Below, piece by piece: positions 13,174 to 42,200 of a stretch of DNA of 64,000 bases (position 1 is its first letter; every line of letters starts with the position of its first letter). The notes under the pieces are model-generated. The model was not told where the DNA came from. It did not search any database and saw only the letters and a list, made by a program, of their open reading frames with translations. The stretch is from Pelecanus crispus (Eukaryota > Chordata > Aves > Pelecaniformes > Pelecanidae): NCBI RefSeq assembly GCF_030463565.1, contig NC_134652.1, positions 21,057,397 through 21,121,396 of the forward strand. Direction: 5' to 3'. The position numbers and the translations under genes are program-made.

Positions 13174-13559
13174 CTTACTTTCATTATAAGTGGGACCAGG
13201 AACGTAGAAGTTCAATTACCAGAATGCATTTGCTTTGTACATTTTAAACCTGCAGTAGCTAGTATAACCGGCACATACAGTTGGGTCTAATTGCTGCTTT
13301 CCAGCTTGGCCTAATTGATACTCTGATTTGCAGTCACCTACCTCTACAAGCCCATGTTTCATTACACTTTACCCTTGCTCCTGAAATCCTAAAATCCCCA
13401 TGGGGAGAAACAGATTACAGCGATCCAGAGCTTTTGTGTGTGAACTGACAATTCTTTCTCTCCAATACTTTTCTTCATCTACACGTGAACAATGAAAACG
13501 CAGTAGGTTGACAGAGAGATGTATTAGTTACCCCAAAATACTCCTTACTAAGGCAGACA

Positions 13560-14130
13560 TAACTCCTTTTGAACCCACTAGGCGTTTTAATTAAACTCTG
13601 AATGAAAACTACAGTGGTATAAAATCAGCTCAGAGAGATTTTCATAACCTAATTGGGATGTTTATATTACAAAACTATGTTACTCTCAGTCTCTGCTCAC
13701 AATTACAAAGAAAAAGTTCTTTGCTGAAGAATGTGTCAGTATTTTCCATGGAAAATGATTTAAAGGAAAGCTTCTGAAATATGGAAACCTCATGGTTTTA
13801 TCTTTAAATAAGCATTTCAGTCATCATAAAAAAACCCCTCTAATGTCTCCTGCAGCTTTGATTTCAAACACATCACATTCTTCATTAAAGCAATCATTGT
13901 TAAAACAGAGGGACATAAAGCAACATAGGATTTATTCCTTCATTAAACTGATGATCCGTATATGAAGCCAATTAACATTATGAGTCTGGTGAACATCAAG
14001 TGTAAAGAGGTTACAGAAAATTAAAAGCAGTCACCTTGGTCTTTAGATAAAGAAAGAACACTTTTACATTATAAATTATAAGAGTGTCCAAGCGGGACGA
14101 ATCGGCAAATTTGGTTAATTGGAAAATACA
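13560..14130. promoter_or_regulatory. Candidate conserved non-coding element upstream of DRGX
   Basis: This AT-rich, non-repetitive stretch is dense in ATTA/TAAT cores, e.g. cattaaagcaatcattgtt, ccaattaacattatgag and cctaattggg. It looks like vertebrate neural enhancer DNA, but conservation cannot be seen from one sequence. Speculative. Confidence 0.3.
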
Positions 14131-14840
14131 TTTTACTGCACATGAATTAGGGTAAAATAACCTTTTAGCTGCTAGTCTTTTTTTGTGGTCAGGTATTGGG
14201 AATCATGGGAAAGGAAGTGTTTGGACATGGAAAGGCAAGAGAGCCATTTCATCAAACTTAAACCATTCAGACTTTCTCGAGTTTTACAGATGATCCCCTC
14301 AAAGCTGAGCGCTCTCAAGGAAAACACCCATTCAGTGATTTTGCTCGTCAGTTCAGTCCTGGGTTTTATTGTCATGGGAGAAAAATGAGGTGTGTTTGTG
14401 TGTGCAGCACAGAAAGAGTTCTGCTTTAAGACAGACACAATCTGCAAAACACCTATCCAGAATTAGATTTACTTGGACTTTTCCTTGCAGACCTAGTAAC
14501 TAATATTGATGTAATGATAGTAACAATAATGATAATAATAATATGTGAGAGAGACTTTAAGGACTTTGCATAAAGAGATTTTTTTGTTGAAATATTGTAG
14601 CTCACCTCTATATGTTATTTCATGCTACAGCTTGGTTTTTGTGCTTGCCTTTGCTAGCTAGATAAGAGGAACTACCGGAGAAACACTAGCCGTGATCCAA
14701 AGCAATTTACTGGTGTTTTTTCCTGCGGTCCCAGCTTCGCAGGGAAGCGCCTACAGAAGGGGGACACGGAGAGACCCAGGAACAGCCCTGACAACAGCCT
14801 TCCCCCGGGGAAGGGACTAACCCCGCGCTACACCCCAGCG

Positions 14841-15200
14841 GGCCGTGCCGTGCGGGGCCGTGGGTGCCGTGCGGGGCCGTGGGTGCCGTGCGGGGCCGTG
14901 CCGGGCCGTGCTGTGGGTGCTGTGCGGAGCCGTGCGGGGCCGTGGGTGCCGTGCGGGGCCGTGCCGTGGGTGCCGTGCCGTGCCGTGGGTGCCGTGCGGG
15001 GCCGTGCCGTGCCGTGCCGTGCCGTGGGTGCTGTGCGGAGCCGTGCCGTGCCGTGGGTGCCGTGCCGTGGGTGCCGTGCCGTGGGTGCCGTGCGGAGCCG
15101 TGCCGTGCCGTGGGTGCCGTGCCGTGGGTGCCGTGCGGGGTCGTGCCGTGCCGTGCCGTGCCGTGCCGTGCCGTGCCGTGGGTGCCGTGCGGGGGGTGCG
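14841..15200 (+). repeat. GTGCC-based pentamer satellite array
   Basis: About 360 bp is built from the pentamer GCCGT/GTGCC with interspersed GGGTGCCGTGC and GGGGCCGTG variants. The longest pure stretch is near 15145-15180, about eight consecutive GTGCC units. Several reading frames stay open on both strands only because the unit lacks stops. It lies about 2.7 kb upstream of the proposed DRGX promoter. Confidence 0.95.
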
Positions 15201-16017
15201 TGGCGGCGGGCGCTCTCCGCGGTGCTGAACCGCGCCGCTGCCGCCGCCCCTGGGCTCCGGCCGCCGGAGAACGGCACCCAAGACTCCGAAGCGCTAACTT
15301 TTAATTATGCCAACCCCACGTTTCGTGCATTAAAATTAAACAGGCACGGGACTGGCGAGGGGTCGGGGGATTATATATTGCTTAGTTATCTCCTTGTTTT
15401 GCAGCTGCTGCTCCTTGGGAGAAAGTTCAGCCTTGCCCTGCTCAGGGTCCTTCTGCTTCTATTTAAAAAGCAGCGACTTGGAGCACTTCCCCGTGCTCCA
15501 TTTCACCCTCTTTGCCTCCTGCAATACGCTGAACTTGCAAGCTTCAAACTGCTGGGGAAAGTGAGTCTCAGAGCCAAAACAGCAATGCAGCCCCCTGACT
15601 AGAGCAAGGCCTGAGAGCGCCATAATGAAGTTATTATTATTTTATTAGGGGTTCTTATGATAAAACGCGCGCTCTCACTCTCTTCCCGACGTCAGAGAAA
15701 AAGGAGAAGGCACATCTGTCTCTGTGCAAAGGGATCCTGCAGTACTGGCCCTGCGTGGGTTTTAAAGCTCGGGATGGAGAGGCTGGCAGGGGAGATACAG
15801 ACGGCACCTCTGGGCTATGTTCTTCTTTTTAAGGTTAATTGACCTAAAGCTCGCGCTGCTATTTTAAGGAGTGCAGTCAGATTCAGAACATTCGTCTTGC
15901 GTCTTGCATGGTGCTGTAAAAGCCGTCTCAATTCGTAGTATACTTTGCTGTTCAGAGACTTGCCTGGATGGTAAGTCAGTATCTGTTGTCAAACAGAGAT
16001 ATCCCTAAAAGCGTGTA

Positions 16018-16092
16018 TGTATGCGTATACTTATATGTGTAAATATATATATGTGTGTGTGTGTATACACGCATATGTATATATAAACATGT
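16018..16092. repeat. TA/TG dinucleotide-rich microsatellite
   Basis: Alternating purine-pyrimidine sequence with short (TA)n and (TG)n runs around 16040-16085. Confidence 0.75.
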
Positions 16093-16659
16093 TTGAATGC
16101 AGCTTTCTAAATCTATCACTAGTATGCTAAAATTATAGGTGACTGGATAAGATCAGATCAAATCAATTTGGATCTCAGGTACAATTAATTTTTGCTTTGC
16201 TTTGCTGAAATAAGGTTTTACAGGACTGAAACATAACTTCAGCTTGAATATACTTGAGGGGAATTTCCACATCTATGCCTAGTGTGAAAGGCAGCTAGAG
16301 CAGGTGATATTTCTAAGGCTTATTAGTGCTTATTTAATGAGATCATATATGCAGAATAACTTTCCAAAGACATTGTCTTTTCAAAATCTCTATCTATTTC
16401 TGCACCTGTATCATCTGTATCCATCTCCTTTGCTCTGGTATGAACATGCTATGTCTTTATACGCCCATCAGATCTAAGAGAGCCCGTGTAGATTTGCTCG
16501 CCCTTCCTGCACAGAACATTGCAATGTTTATAAAATATTAAATTTGTGTAGTCTGCCGGAGAAGCAATTGTTCCAAAATAAAATCAGCAGTCTAGACGAA
16601 ACATAGACACCAGAACTTATCAACAGTTGTCTGACTTACATCTTCTGATGCATCTTGAG

Positions 16660-17080
16660 TGGGTCATAATACCAACTTTATTTTCAGTGGTGCATAAATT
16701 AATTACACGCATTTAATAACCAAAATATCATTATATTCCCCCTTTAATATCATAAAGGCTTTACGCCAGGGAAGCACTTAATGTGCAGGGGGCCATAACA
16801 GGCTATTATCCTTGTGTAATGCTATTACAGAACCAATTATGCGCCATTATACTTGCTTTTTTTGCAGTTTATGTGATTTGATCCAATCCCGCGTCCCTGA
16901 CTTGAAAATTTCATCTGGGTACTTTAAAGTCTAATTTTCACCCGGGCTGAGGCAAGGGCCATCTCTCTCCGCTGAGCCTATGTCTCGGATGCATTTTAAA
17001 AGTAATTGCAAAGGGTCCCGCCGCATATCATTTGGAGACGGGAAGCGAGCATAAATCCAGAGACCCCTCGCTGTGAACAA
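16660..17080. promoter_or_regulatory. Candidate upstream cis-regulatory element of DRGX
   Basis: Dense homeodomain-type cores occur (ataaattaattacacgc, catttaataacc, ccaattatgcgccattat), then a GC-richer part with gcatatcatttgg. The phrase CCAATTATGCG recurs in the proposed core promoter at 17563-17573. Conservation is not visible from one sequence, so this is inference. Confidence 0.3.
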
Positions 17081-17199
17081 AATCAAACTTTGCCGTGGTA
17101 CGATCGCTTGGAAAGGCAAGGCGTGTGCGGAGCGGCCCCCCAAAACCCATCCGGCGGCAATTAGCCGGCGCTTTGTCAGCGCCGGGGTCCAGGCGGCGG

Positions 17200-17272
17200 G
17201 GCACGGCACGGCACGGCACGGCACGGCACGGGGGGCACGGAGGGGCACGGCACGGCACGGGGGGGCACGGCC
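17200..17272 (+). repeat. GGCAC pentamer array
   Basis: Seven or so consecutive GGCAC units are followed by interrupted copies with G runs. It is the reverse complement of the unit at 14.84-15.20 kb, so the two arrays are in inverted orientation. Confidence 0.9.
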
Positions 17273-17440
17273 CGGCCCTCCCGGCCCCGCAGCCCGGGGC
17301 ACCCCGGGGAGCCGGGGGGGACACACACGCCGGGGGCCGCCGAGCCCCGGAGCGCCAGCGCTGGGAAAATAATGGGATTTTGTTGCTGCTGTTCACATTC
17401 CTGGTGTTTGCTGAGAAATGACGGGGTTTTTCTTTTCATC

Positions 17441-17463
17441 TTTTTTTTTTTTTTTTTTTTTTC
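17441..17463. repeat. Poly(T) tract
   Basis: An uninterrupted T run of a little over 20 bases lies just upstream of the proposed promoter. Confidence 0.85.
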
Positions 17464-17483
17464 TTCCCCCCTGCTCTGCACAC

Positions 17484-17627
17484 CACGTGGGCCATTTGTA
17501 GGGCCCAATAGACCTATCCAAGTTACTCACTGTAGACAGCGCTGGAAATAATCAGATTAAGGCCAATTATGCGTGAGATTATAAAGGCAAGTGCTGAGAG
17601 GCAGAGCATGCTGTAGACAGATATAAA
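17484..17627 (+). promoter_or_regulatory. DRGX: Proposed DRGX core promoter
   Basis: In order: a CACGTG E-box (17484-17489), CCAAT (17505-17509), the palindromic paired-homeodomain site TAATCAGATTA (17549-17559, fits TAATYNRATTA), a second CCAAT (17563-17567), TATAAA (17580-17585) and another TATAAA (17622-17627). This order and spacing are typical of a TATA promoter. Paired-class proteins such as PHOX2B, and DRGX itself, recognise TAATYNRATTA, and rodent Prrxl1 is reported to be controlled by alternative promoters and PHOX2B. Start-site use is inferred; transcription from here is not shown. Confidence 0.55.
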
Positions 17628-17753
17628 GACATCTGGCCACTTCCAGAACTCCACAGAGCCCTTCTGTCTCTGCAGCCAAGAACTCACAGCGCCTTATTCC
17701 AGTGCAAAACACCCCCAAACCTTACTGGTGATTTTGACTTCTGTTCGGTTTAG
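17610..17753 (+). other. DRGX: Possible DRGX 5'UTR exon
   Basis: Downstream of the two TATAAA boxes the sequence runs to a donor-like AG/GTATGG (GT at 17754-17755). A matching acceptor, a long pyrimidine stretch then CAG, ends at 18379 before the coding exon. Joining them would give a leader exon and a roughly 0.6-kb 5'UTR intron. Both ends are inferred. Confidence 0.4.
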
Positions 17754-18021
17754 GTATGGATTACTATTTTTATTTGCCTTCTGGATTTTTTTTAATATGA
17801 CTGCATATAAATTTGGGTTTTTTTCTCGCTGAGGACATTGGTTTCCAGCCCGAACACAGCTCCCAGTGTGTTGGATGCTTTGAAAAGAAGACAGCTTTTA
17901 GGTTTTATTGCCGTTTCATTTAGGCAGAATAATTTAGATTTTTTTTTTTTTTAAACGGTTCATTCTTTGCTAGAAGCATTTTTTTGTTTATGTAATTATT
18001 TGCTCTAGAAGGGAATATCTG

Positions 18022-18135
18022 AGATAACTAGCTAGATGACTAGATAGATAACTAGATAGATAGATAGATGGATGAATGAGTGACTGAATGAATGGATAGG
18101 TGGATGGATAGAAAGATAGAAGAACAAGAGATAGA
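18022..18135. repeat. GATA/GATG tetranucleotide repeat region
   Basis: An imperfect run of GATA, GATG and GAATGA units lies between the proposed leader exon and the first coding exon. Confidence 0.85.
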
Positions 18136-18482
18136 TAATCTGCTATTCGGGGAGGAGGGGGAGAAAAAAAGAGAAGGAGAAGCAACAAAGTTTTACGGAT
18201 TCTGAGTGCTGTGCACCTACCATGGAGTTCTCTGCCTTTGGCTTTTTCAGTTCGTTGCACAGTGTTAGACACTACTTTGCTTCCTCTGGGATGGGATCTA
18301 GGATTATCAATGAGTTTCTCTGGATGCTTTCTTCTGGTTATTCACCTGTTCTGTTCTTTCCCTCTCTCTCTGTCTTCAGGTCTGCAGGAGAGAGCTCGGC
18401 GGTGCCCGGCGGTGCCCGGCTGGGGAGCTGGTGCCGGTGTGTCGGTGTGGGGGGTGCGCGGAAGCCCCGCGCCCCGCGGGCT

Positions 18483-18522
18483 GGCCCCGGCCCCGGCCCC
18501 GGCCCCGGCCCCGGCCCCGGCC
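18483..18522 (+). repeat. GGCCCC hexanucleotide run
   Basis: Six complete GGCCCC units plus GGCC lie about 50 bases before the DRGX start codon, on the transcribed side of the proposed acceptor. Read on the other strand it is a GGGGCC run. It is in frame with DRGX and would read as alternating Ala-Pro. Confidence 0.95.
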
Positions 18523-18573
18523 GCCCTCGGCCCCGCAGCGGCGGGCAGCGGGCGCCCGCCCGGCCGCAGGGCC

Positions 18574-36595
<18,022 letters not shown>

Positions 36596-37227
36596 AGCCG
36601 GTCTGATGCTGGCCCCTCGGCTCAGGGCAGGGACCCGCCGCCGAGGCCCTGCCGTGGGGTGAACTGCAGCGTGGCCATGCCCCAGCAGGATGTCACAGGG
36701 CCACCAGGGACCCACCAAGTCTGAGTGGCCTCTTTGGCTGCCTTTCACGCACCCTTGCTTTTCTTGCGCCACTGTAGGTTCATTCCCCTGATTTATCGGC
36801 ACTATCTGTCTTTGGAAACATTTGTGAAACTGTTTTTAGCCCCGCCTCCAAATCCCAGGGACACCGAAACGCCCAGGATCCTGGCTTGCTCCCGCGCATC
36901 TCGGCTCCCCATCCTGCCTGAGATGGAGGGCTGGCAGAAGGGCAGTGCTTCCAGATGCGAGGTCCACGGCAGGAGAGGCATCCAGGCACCATTTACCTCA
37001 CTGCGCACAGCAGAGGTAAAGGAATATGCAGGAATATACCACTCTGGCCTGCTGTTTTCTGATGGCGTTTGACTTCAACCAAATGTATCCCAGGCAAGCC
37101 AGGTGTAAGAGAAGCAGAAAATAGAATGAAACTCGTCATAATTTTTTCCTTCTCCCTTCTTTTCCCTGAAAGTGAAACTTTCCATGGAGTTGATTACTGG
37201 GAAATTGCTGAGATCAGTTTACCTATG

Positions 37228-37567
37228 AATAAAATCCTTGCACTAGTCTCTATGTAAACATTAGTCTGTTACTCTTGCCATTCCCTGGGTTAGACATAAA
37301 AGACACATGACTCCAGAACAGTGTTCATAGCTTCCAACAGTAATGCTGGTATTTAATGGAGAGTGCAGTTGTGTTTAGATCTGCACAAAGCTGGGGGTAC
37401 TGGGTTGGGCTAGATGACCTCTAAAGGTCCTTTTCAACCCAAAGCATTCTATGATTCTATTTTAGCATCATTCTCTTGGAAAGAAAGACTGGAAAAGAAG
37501 ATAATTCTGCATTGCAACACTGCAAATATGTCCTTGCATGTTTTGTTTTTAATAAAGAGGAAATAAA
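37228..37567 (+). terminator. DRGX: DRGX candidate poly(A) signals
   Basis: AATAAA occurs at 37228-37233, 37551-37556 and 37562-37567. The first precedes the CR1 fragment. The latter two lie about 90 bases beyond it, close together after a T-rich run. Confidence 0.5.
37385..37463 (+). mobile_element. CR1 LINE 3' end fragment
   Basis: The text 'gggttgggctagatgacct...aggtcc' followed by 'attctatgattctat' is the CR1 3' terminus with its short terminal direct repeat, in sense orientation to DRGX. It is only about 80 bp and severely 5'-truncated. Confidence 0.85.
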
Positions 37568-38869
37568 ACTTGAAAGGATACTCCTTTATGCCATCCAAAA
37601 TCAGACTATTCCATTCACTGAAGGCTTGTTGTAATGAATCTAGAGACGAAAATATCTTAATTATTACAGAGGGGGCACAGTGCAGAGGAGAAATTGATGC
37701 CTCAGGAAATACAGTCTTATCTCTGACCCAAAACTCCCCAAAGCAAAGCAGACTAAGATCTGATGCTCTAAAGCAGACATTTTAATCTGGGGTGCCCCAC
37801 ATTTTTTCCATGGGAAATGCAGATGCAGATTTAAACTTAGTGACATGGACTTGCTTTTCTCAGGTGCCTTTTGTAGAGTCCTTAGGCTTGTCCACAGCTG
37901 TCCCTGGAGAACAGGGTGAAACCACTGCTCTGAAACTTGACAAAGTAACACGGAGGCTAATGGAAGGATTCCTGTCAGCTCTGATCCTGCACATTGTGCT
38001 GAGGACCTCCTGCAATGTGTTGAGCACACGCTTTTACATCGGGTTGTGCTCGGCTTCTCACAGAATCTGAGCTTGGGGATGTGCTTGGAAAGGCAGTCCC
38101 AAGTAAGGCTGGCAGTAAAAATTTCTCTCCCCTACCCAAGTGACCTCAGCCCACGAATTTCAAAGAACCTGGGGCTCACAGGACCCTCCCGTACCCCCTG
38201 GGGCACACCTTCCTTTCCCTGAGGCAGGGCTGGTGTCAGTGCCCATTCAAAGGGTGGAAGCTCTGGTCTTCTGGGGGTGGCTTGGCAGCACCAAGCACCT
38301 TCATTGCTCCAGGAGTGAAGGGTGCTGGGCTTTCCTCCAGGGTGGCGTTTGTGTCTTCTGGACACAAGCCATTGGGAAAGGCAGTGCTGTGTCTGTCCTT
38401 GGATCCAAGTACAAAAAAAAGTCTGACAGGGCCCACATTCATCAAATGGAGTAATTTTGCTTTACTTTTGCCACACTGTGTGTTTCTTTTGGCAATCGTG
38501 AACTGTCCTAATTGTGGGGGGGGAACATGTGGTAGTCTGTGGTCCGTCTTTGTGTTCCAGCTTCAGGACCTGCTCTGCTGAACTGGCGGTGGAGGTGGCT
38601 TCCCTGGCTGCAAATTATGGCTTAGTTTAAACAACAGCAACAACCTTTTTTCTTCCACCAAAATAAAATACATCACTATGTGCTTTGTTGTGGGGAGCAG
38701 TTAAAGAAGAGAGAATCACTGTTTTCTTAGTGATCTTCCCAATCATAATTTTTTTGTAGACCCCCCCAAAAAAAAGACTGAAAAAAAAATTCTGCTCCAA
38801 AGAGGCAGGCCCAACTTCATTTCAACATAATTACCTTGCATTCAGTTGAACTTCAGCCCTTCTGTACAC

Positions 38870-39245
38870 TAACTCTTCAATCTAATAGTTTGATTAAACT
38901 CGTATTTCCTCCAGAAAGGTACATAAATAAGTGAATTGTTGAGCAAATTAAGAATACTTAACAGCATTGCATCTGAAAAGTAGTTACGCTGATTAAATTT
39001 TCTGTCCTTGAGGATTTTCAGGAAATTACTTTTGATCGTCAATAACACAATTAAGTAAACTACACGCACATTAGCATGAATAATTGATAAGAAATTATGT
39101 ATTACCACGAAGCACTGATTTAATAATTCATGATGCGACACTCTAGTGACTGTGCAAAACTGGATAACATCGACAAGTCTGCCTGATGTTGCTGGAAATG
39201 CTGCAATTACAAACAAGTCCATAGTTTTGTTGTACAATAAAGAAA
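38870..39245. promoter_or_regulatory. Candidate enhancer downstream of DRGX
   Basis: AT-rich, non-repetitive sequence with many TAAT/ATTA cores and GCATGAATAATTGAT at 39074-39088, which resembles POU4 (BRN3) sites of the GCATnAATTAAT kind. BRN3A acts in the same sensory neurons as DRGX. Conservation and activity are not demonstrable here. Confidence 0.3.
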
Positions 39246-42200
39246 AGTATCTGATGCATGCTGTAGTTTCTGTTTGTTTAATACTTGAATAAATTTAGAA
39301 AGAAGACCCTGTATTGTTTTCATTCAGATCAATTTCTCTGTCCAAGCATCTGCTCTCACATTGACGACTGTCCAGTTCTGCTTAGACAACAAAGATGTTG
39401 CAGAGTGGGGGACACTCTCAGATTCACAGCTGGAACCTACTGGGTGTCCCACAGCTTGCAAAATTGGCGGGGGTCAAAGTTTTGCGGAGGCTCCTGTTAG
39501 AAGCAAAGTGACATTAGTCCCCCAGAAGCTTAAGCCCAAAGTCTTCTAGATTCTTTGGTGTCTGATGTGTCTGTGATTATAATTACTCAATATGATTCTG
39601 TGGGTGGTTGCTCTAAATCAGCCATAAATGAAGCATTTGGATTTGTATGTTTTGAGTCTGCACAATGCCATGTTAAACCCTAGGCCAATTCACCAACAAT
39701 TCTTGCGACATCCCTAGGGGAGGCAGACACATATCTGCATTCTCGTTAGCATGTTGGGGAAACCAGGGCATGGTGAGCCACATTTTCCTCTCAAGTTTTG
39801 GTCTGAGACTTGTCTGCTCAGTGCAGTGCAGCCCAAGGGAACATGCTCGAGGTCACCGAGCAGTAGCACAAGGGCAAGAGCAAAACTCAAGAGATCTGTG
39901 TCTCAGTTGTGCCCGCTTCTAGCTACCAGACCCTGCTCCCTTCCAGATAGACTGCCCACTGTGGATAAGCCACCTACCTTCTTTCTGTGCTATCATATAT
40001 CAGGGCTATGCCACTTAAACCACTCCTGTAATGGCCATCTCAGTAGCTCTGATTAAGTCTGGCATTTAAAAGTTTATAACTCAGCTATAAAAAGTCACTC
40101 AGGCTGAACCCCAGTGTGAGAGGCCCAAGCCCAAGGCAATGATTTACACGCAAGCTATTCCAAAATTAGCCTGTGTGATATTTTTTCAGTTCTGTGAAGG
40201 AAAAATGGAAGTCCAAGGTTTGAGGGACGGATGTAAGACAAAGGTGTTTTGTTTAACGGCTTACTGCATTGTCACTAGAGCCCACGCAGCAATTCTCTGT
40301 GAATTTCCATCCTAGCATGAGTCAGGCGTAGCACGAATGGCCTCTGTGCAAATGCCACTTGCACGATTTTGGTAAAGCATCTCCAGTCCTGGGCTTTTTT
40401 CACAGGAAAACACAGCCAGCCACAATGTCCACATTTCCCCTCATCCCCCACCTCCCCTGCACGTGCCATCTCCCAACATCCTCCCTCACTGCTCTGCAGA
40501 AAGCCTGTGGTCCTGCCTCCAGCTCTGGTGCTGACTCTCAGCTTGTGCCGTTGCCATGCCACAGTCCCCCTGCCCCGCGCAGAGCCTTGCTCCGGCGCTG
40601 AGCCCAGCACCGGCGAGGCTACGGCAGAGCCAGCCGGGGGAATCAGTGCTCAGGGCTTGTGCATGGGGTTATTGCAGCACGTTGGTCTGGGTTTTGTTAA
40701 TAGGCATCGGTACAAAATGCCAGGCTGCGGGATTTCTTTATAAGGTTGCATGCCACCCTCTCAGCACTGCATGCTTTTTATCTCTTGTACTTCTATTTAG
40801 GCCTCCTTATGCCTACATACGTTACAGCAGGAATTGTGAAGCAGAGAATGCACTTTCGCTCAGTTACGCCGTAGGCTAGTCCTTCCTACACTGCATGCTG
40901 GATAGTAATGAGATTGTTAGGCTAATTGGCTCTTTATTAAGAGTATTATTTACAATGATGCTGAAGGCCATGTGCATGCAGAAAAAGATCTTGGTATACC
41001 ATTAAACTCTTACCTCTTGCAGTCGGTGCCCTCCCCTGCGTTCCCCACAGACTGCTGCCCTTGGCAAATTTGGGCTGACCTTCTCTGCACCTCCCAGACT
41101 ACTCCCCCACCTCATGTCAGGGCCAGGGAGAAAATCCTGCTGGTAGGCCTGTGTCTCTGGGAGGTTTGAACTTCTGTTGCGCACTTAAGCTTTCTGATTC
41201 CCTACAGCAGAAAGAAGCCAGCGCAGTGCGGGAGGAAGTTGTTTGCTGCTGGGCGGACCACGAGGGAGCAGGGGATGGAGATGAAATGCTTGTGGTGTGC
41301 TGCTGTGGCACATTCTCCCTCTAAAAGAGCTGTAACTCGATAAAGATCCTGTTGTGCCTGGCTGTTTGTGCAGTGGAAGCAATGTGTGAAGCGGAGGAAG
41401 TGAGAAGCCCTGAATTGATACCCGAGCTCCGAGTACATAATTCAGACTTTGCCACTGAAGAGTTTGACACTCCTGCCATAAATAAAAGAGCAGTAGAGTA
41501 CAATAAACAATGCTTTATTCTTTCCAGTTAAAAACTTCCTTTGCACTGTAGTAAAATATTGACTTCAGGTGACCAGATTACCGCAAAATACGATCTTTTC
41601 CTGATACCAACCAAAGAAGCCTTTACATAGAGCTGGCCCATGAGAATGAGAATTTCATTGGCATATAGCAAAGCCAGCCTTATTTGAGAGTGTTGTGTCA
41701 ACAGTATTTTAATAATCCAACCACAACGTCCTTATTGCCTGCCCTAAGCTCTCTGCCACAAGACAAGAAGGTGCTGGTCTGCTGTCTCAGAAGCCTGTGC
41801 ATCATTTTTTGGAGTTGTGACAAGTCTCCTGTGGTAAACTTGTAATAGTTAAAACTCACCAGGATTTAAAGTATTTGCCTGCATAACTCTTCCAGTATTT
41901 AACCTTGATGGCTTCTTCTGTAGTCAGTGCTTTTGCAATACTGCAGTAACATCCATGACATGAAACAGAGAAGGAAAAAAGTCACGACCATTTTAGCCAA
42001 GAAGAATTCTCACATGCAGAGCAACAAAAGGCTGCTCTTTTCTGCAGGCTGAAAACTTCCAGATCTAATGCCCACCCCCAACTCTGTTCTGATGGGTCTG
42101 GAAGTTACCTTGCATCTATATTTTCTCATAAAAGGGACAGCAGCATTGAAGCTGGTTCTGGTCTTGGACAGTTAACAGTTTAGCTAAATCACCCTATGGT

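Larger units (their letters stand above)
15201..17199. other. DRGX upstream region, gene-free
   Basis: No coding exon was recognised. It contains a TA/TG-rich microsatellite near 16018-16092 and AT-rich homeodomain-motif DNA at 16660-17080, both listed separately. An open frame running from the pentamer array to about 15.6 kb has no recognisable protein content. Confidence 0.5.
36596..37580 (+). other. DRGX: DRGX 3'UTR
   Basis: This is the region from the stop codon to the last plausible poly(A) signal. The first candidate signal gives a UTR of about 650 bases and the later ones about 970. The extent is inferred. Confidence 0.5.

Noticed and set aside
14817-15304. Several open frames of 127-154 residues on both strands, and one of 250 residues
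   Set aside because: They exist because the pentamer array has no stop in most frames. The translations are low-complexity and differ by frame, with no domain.
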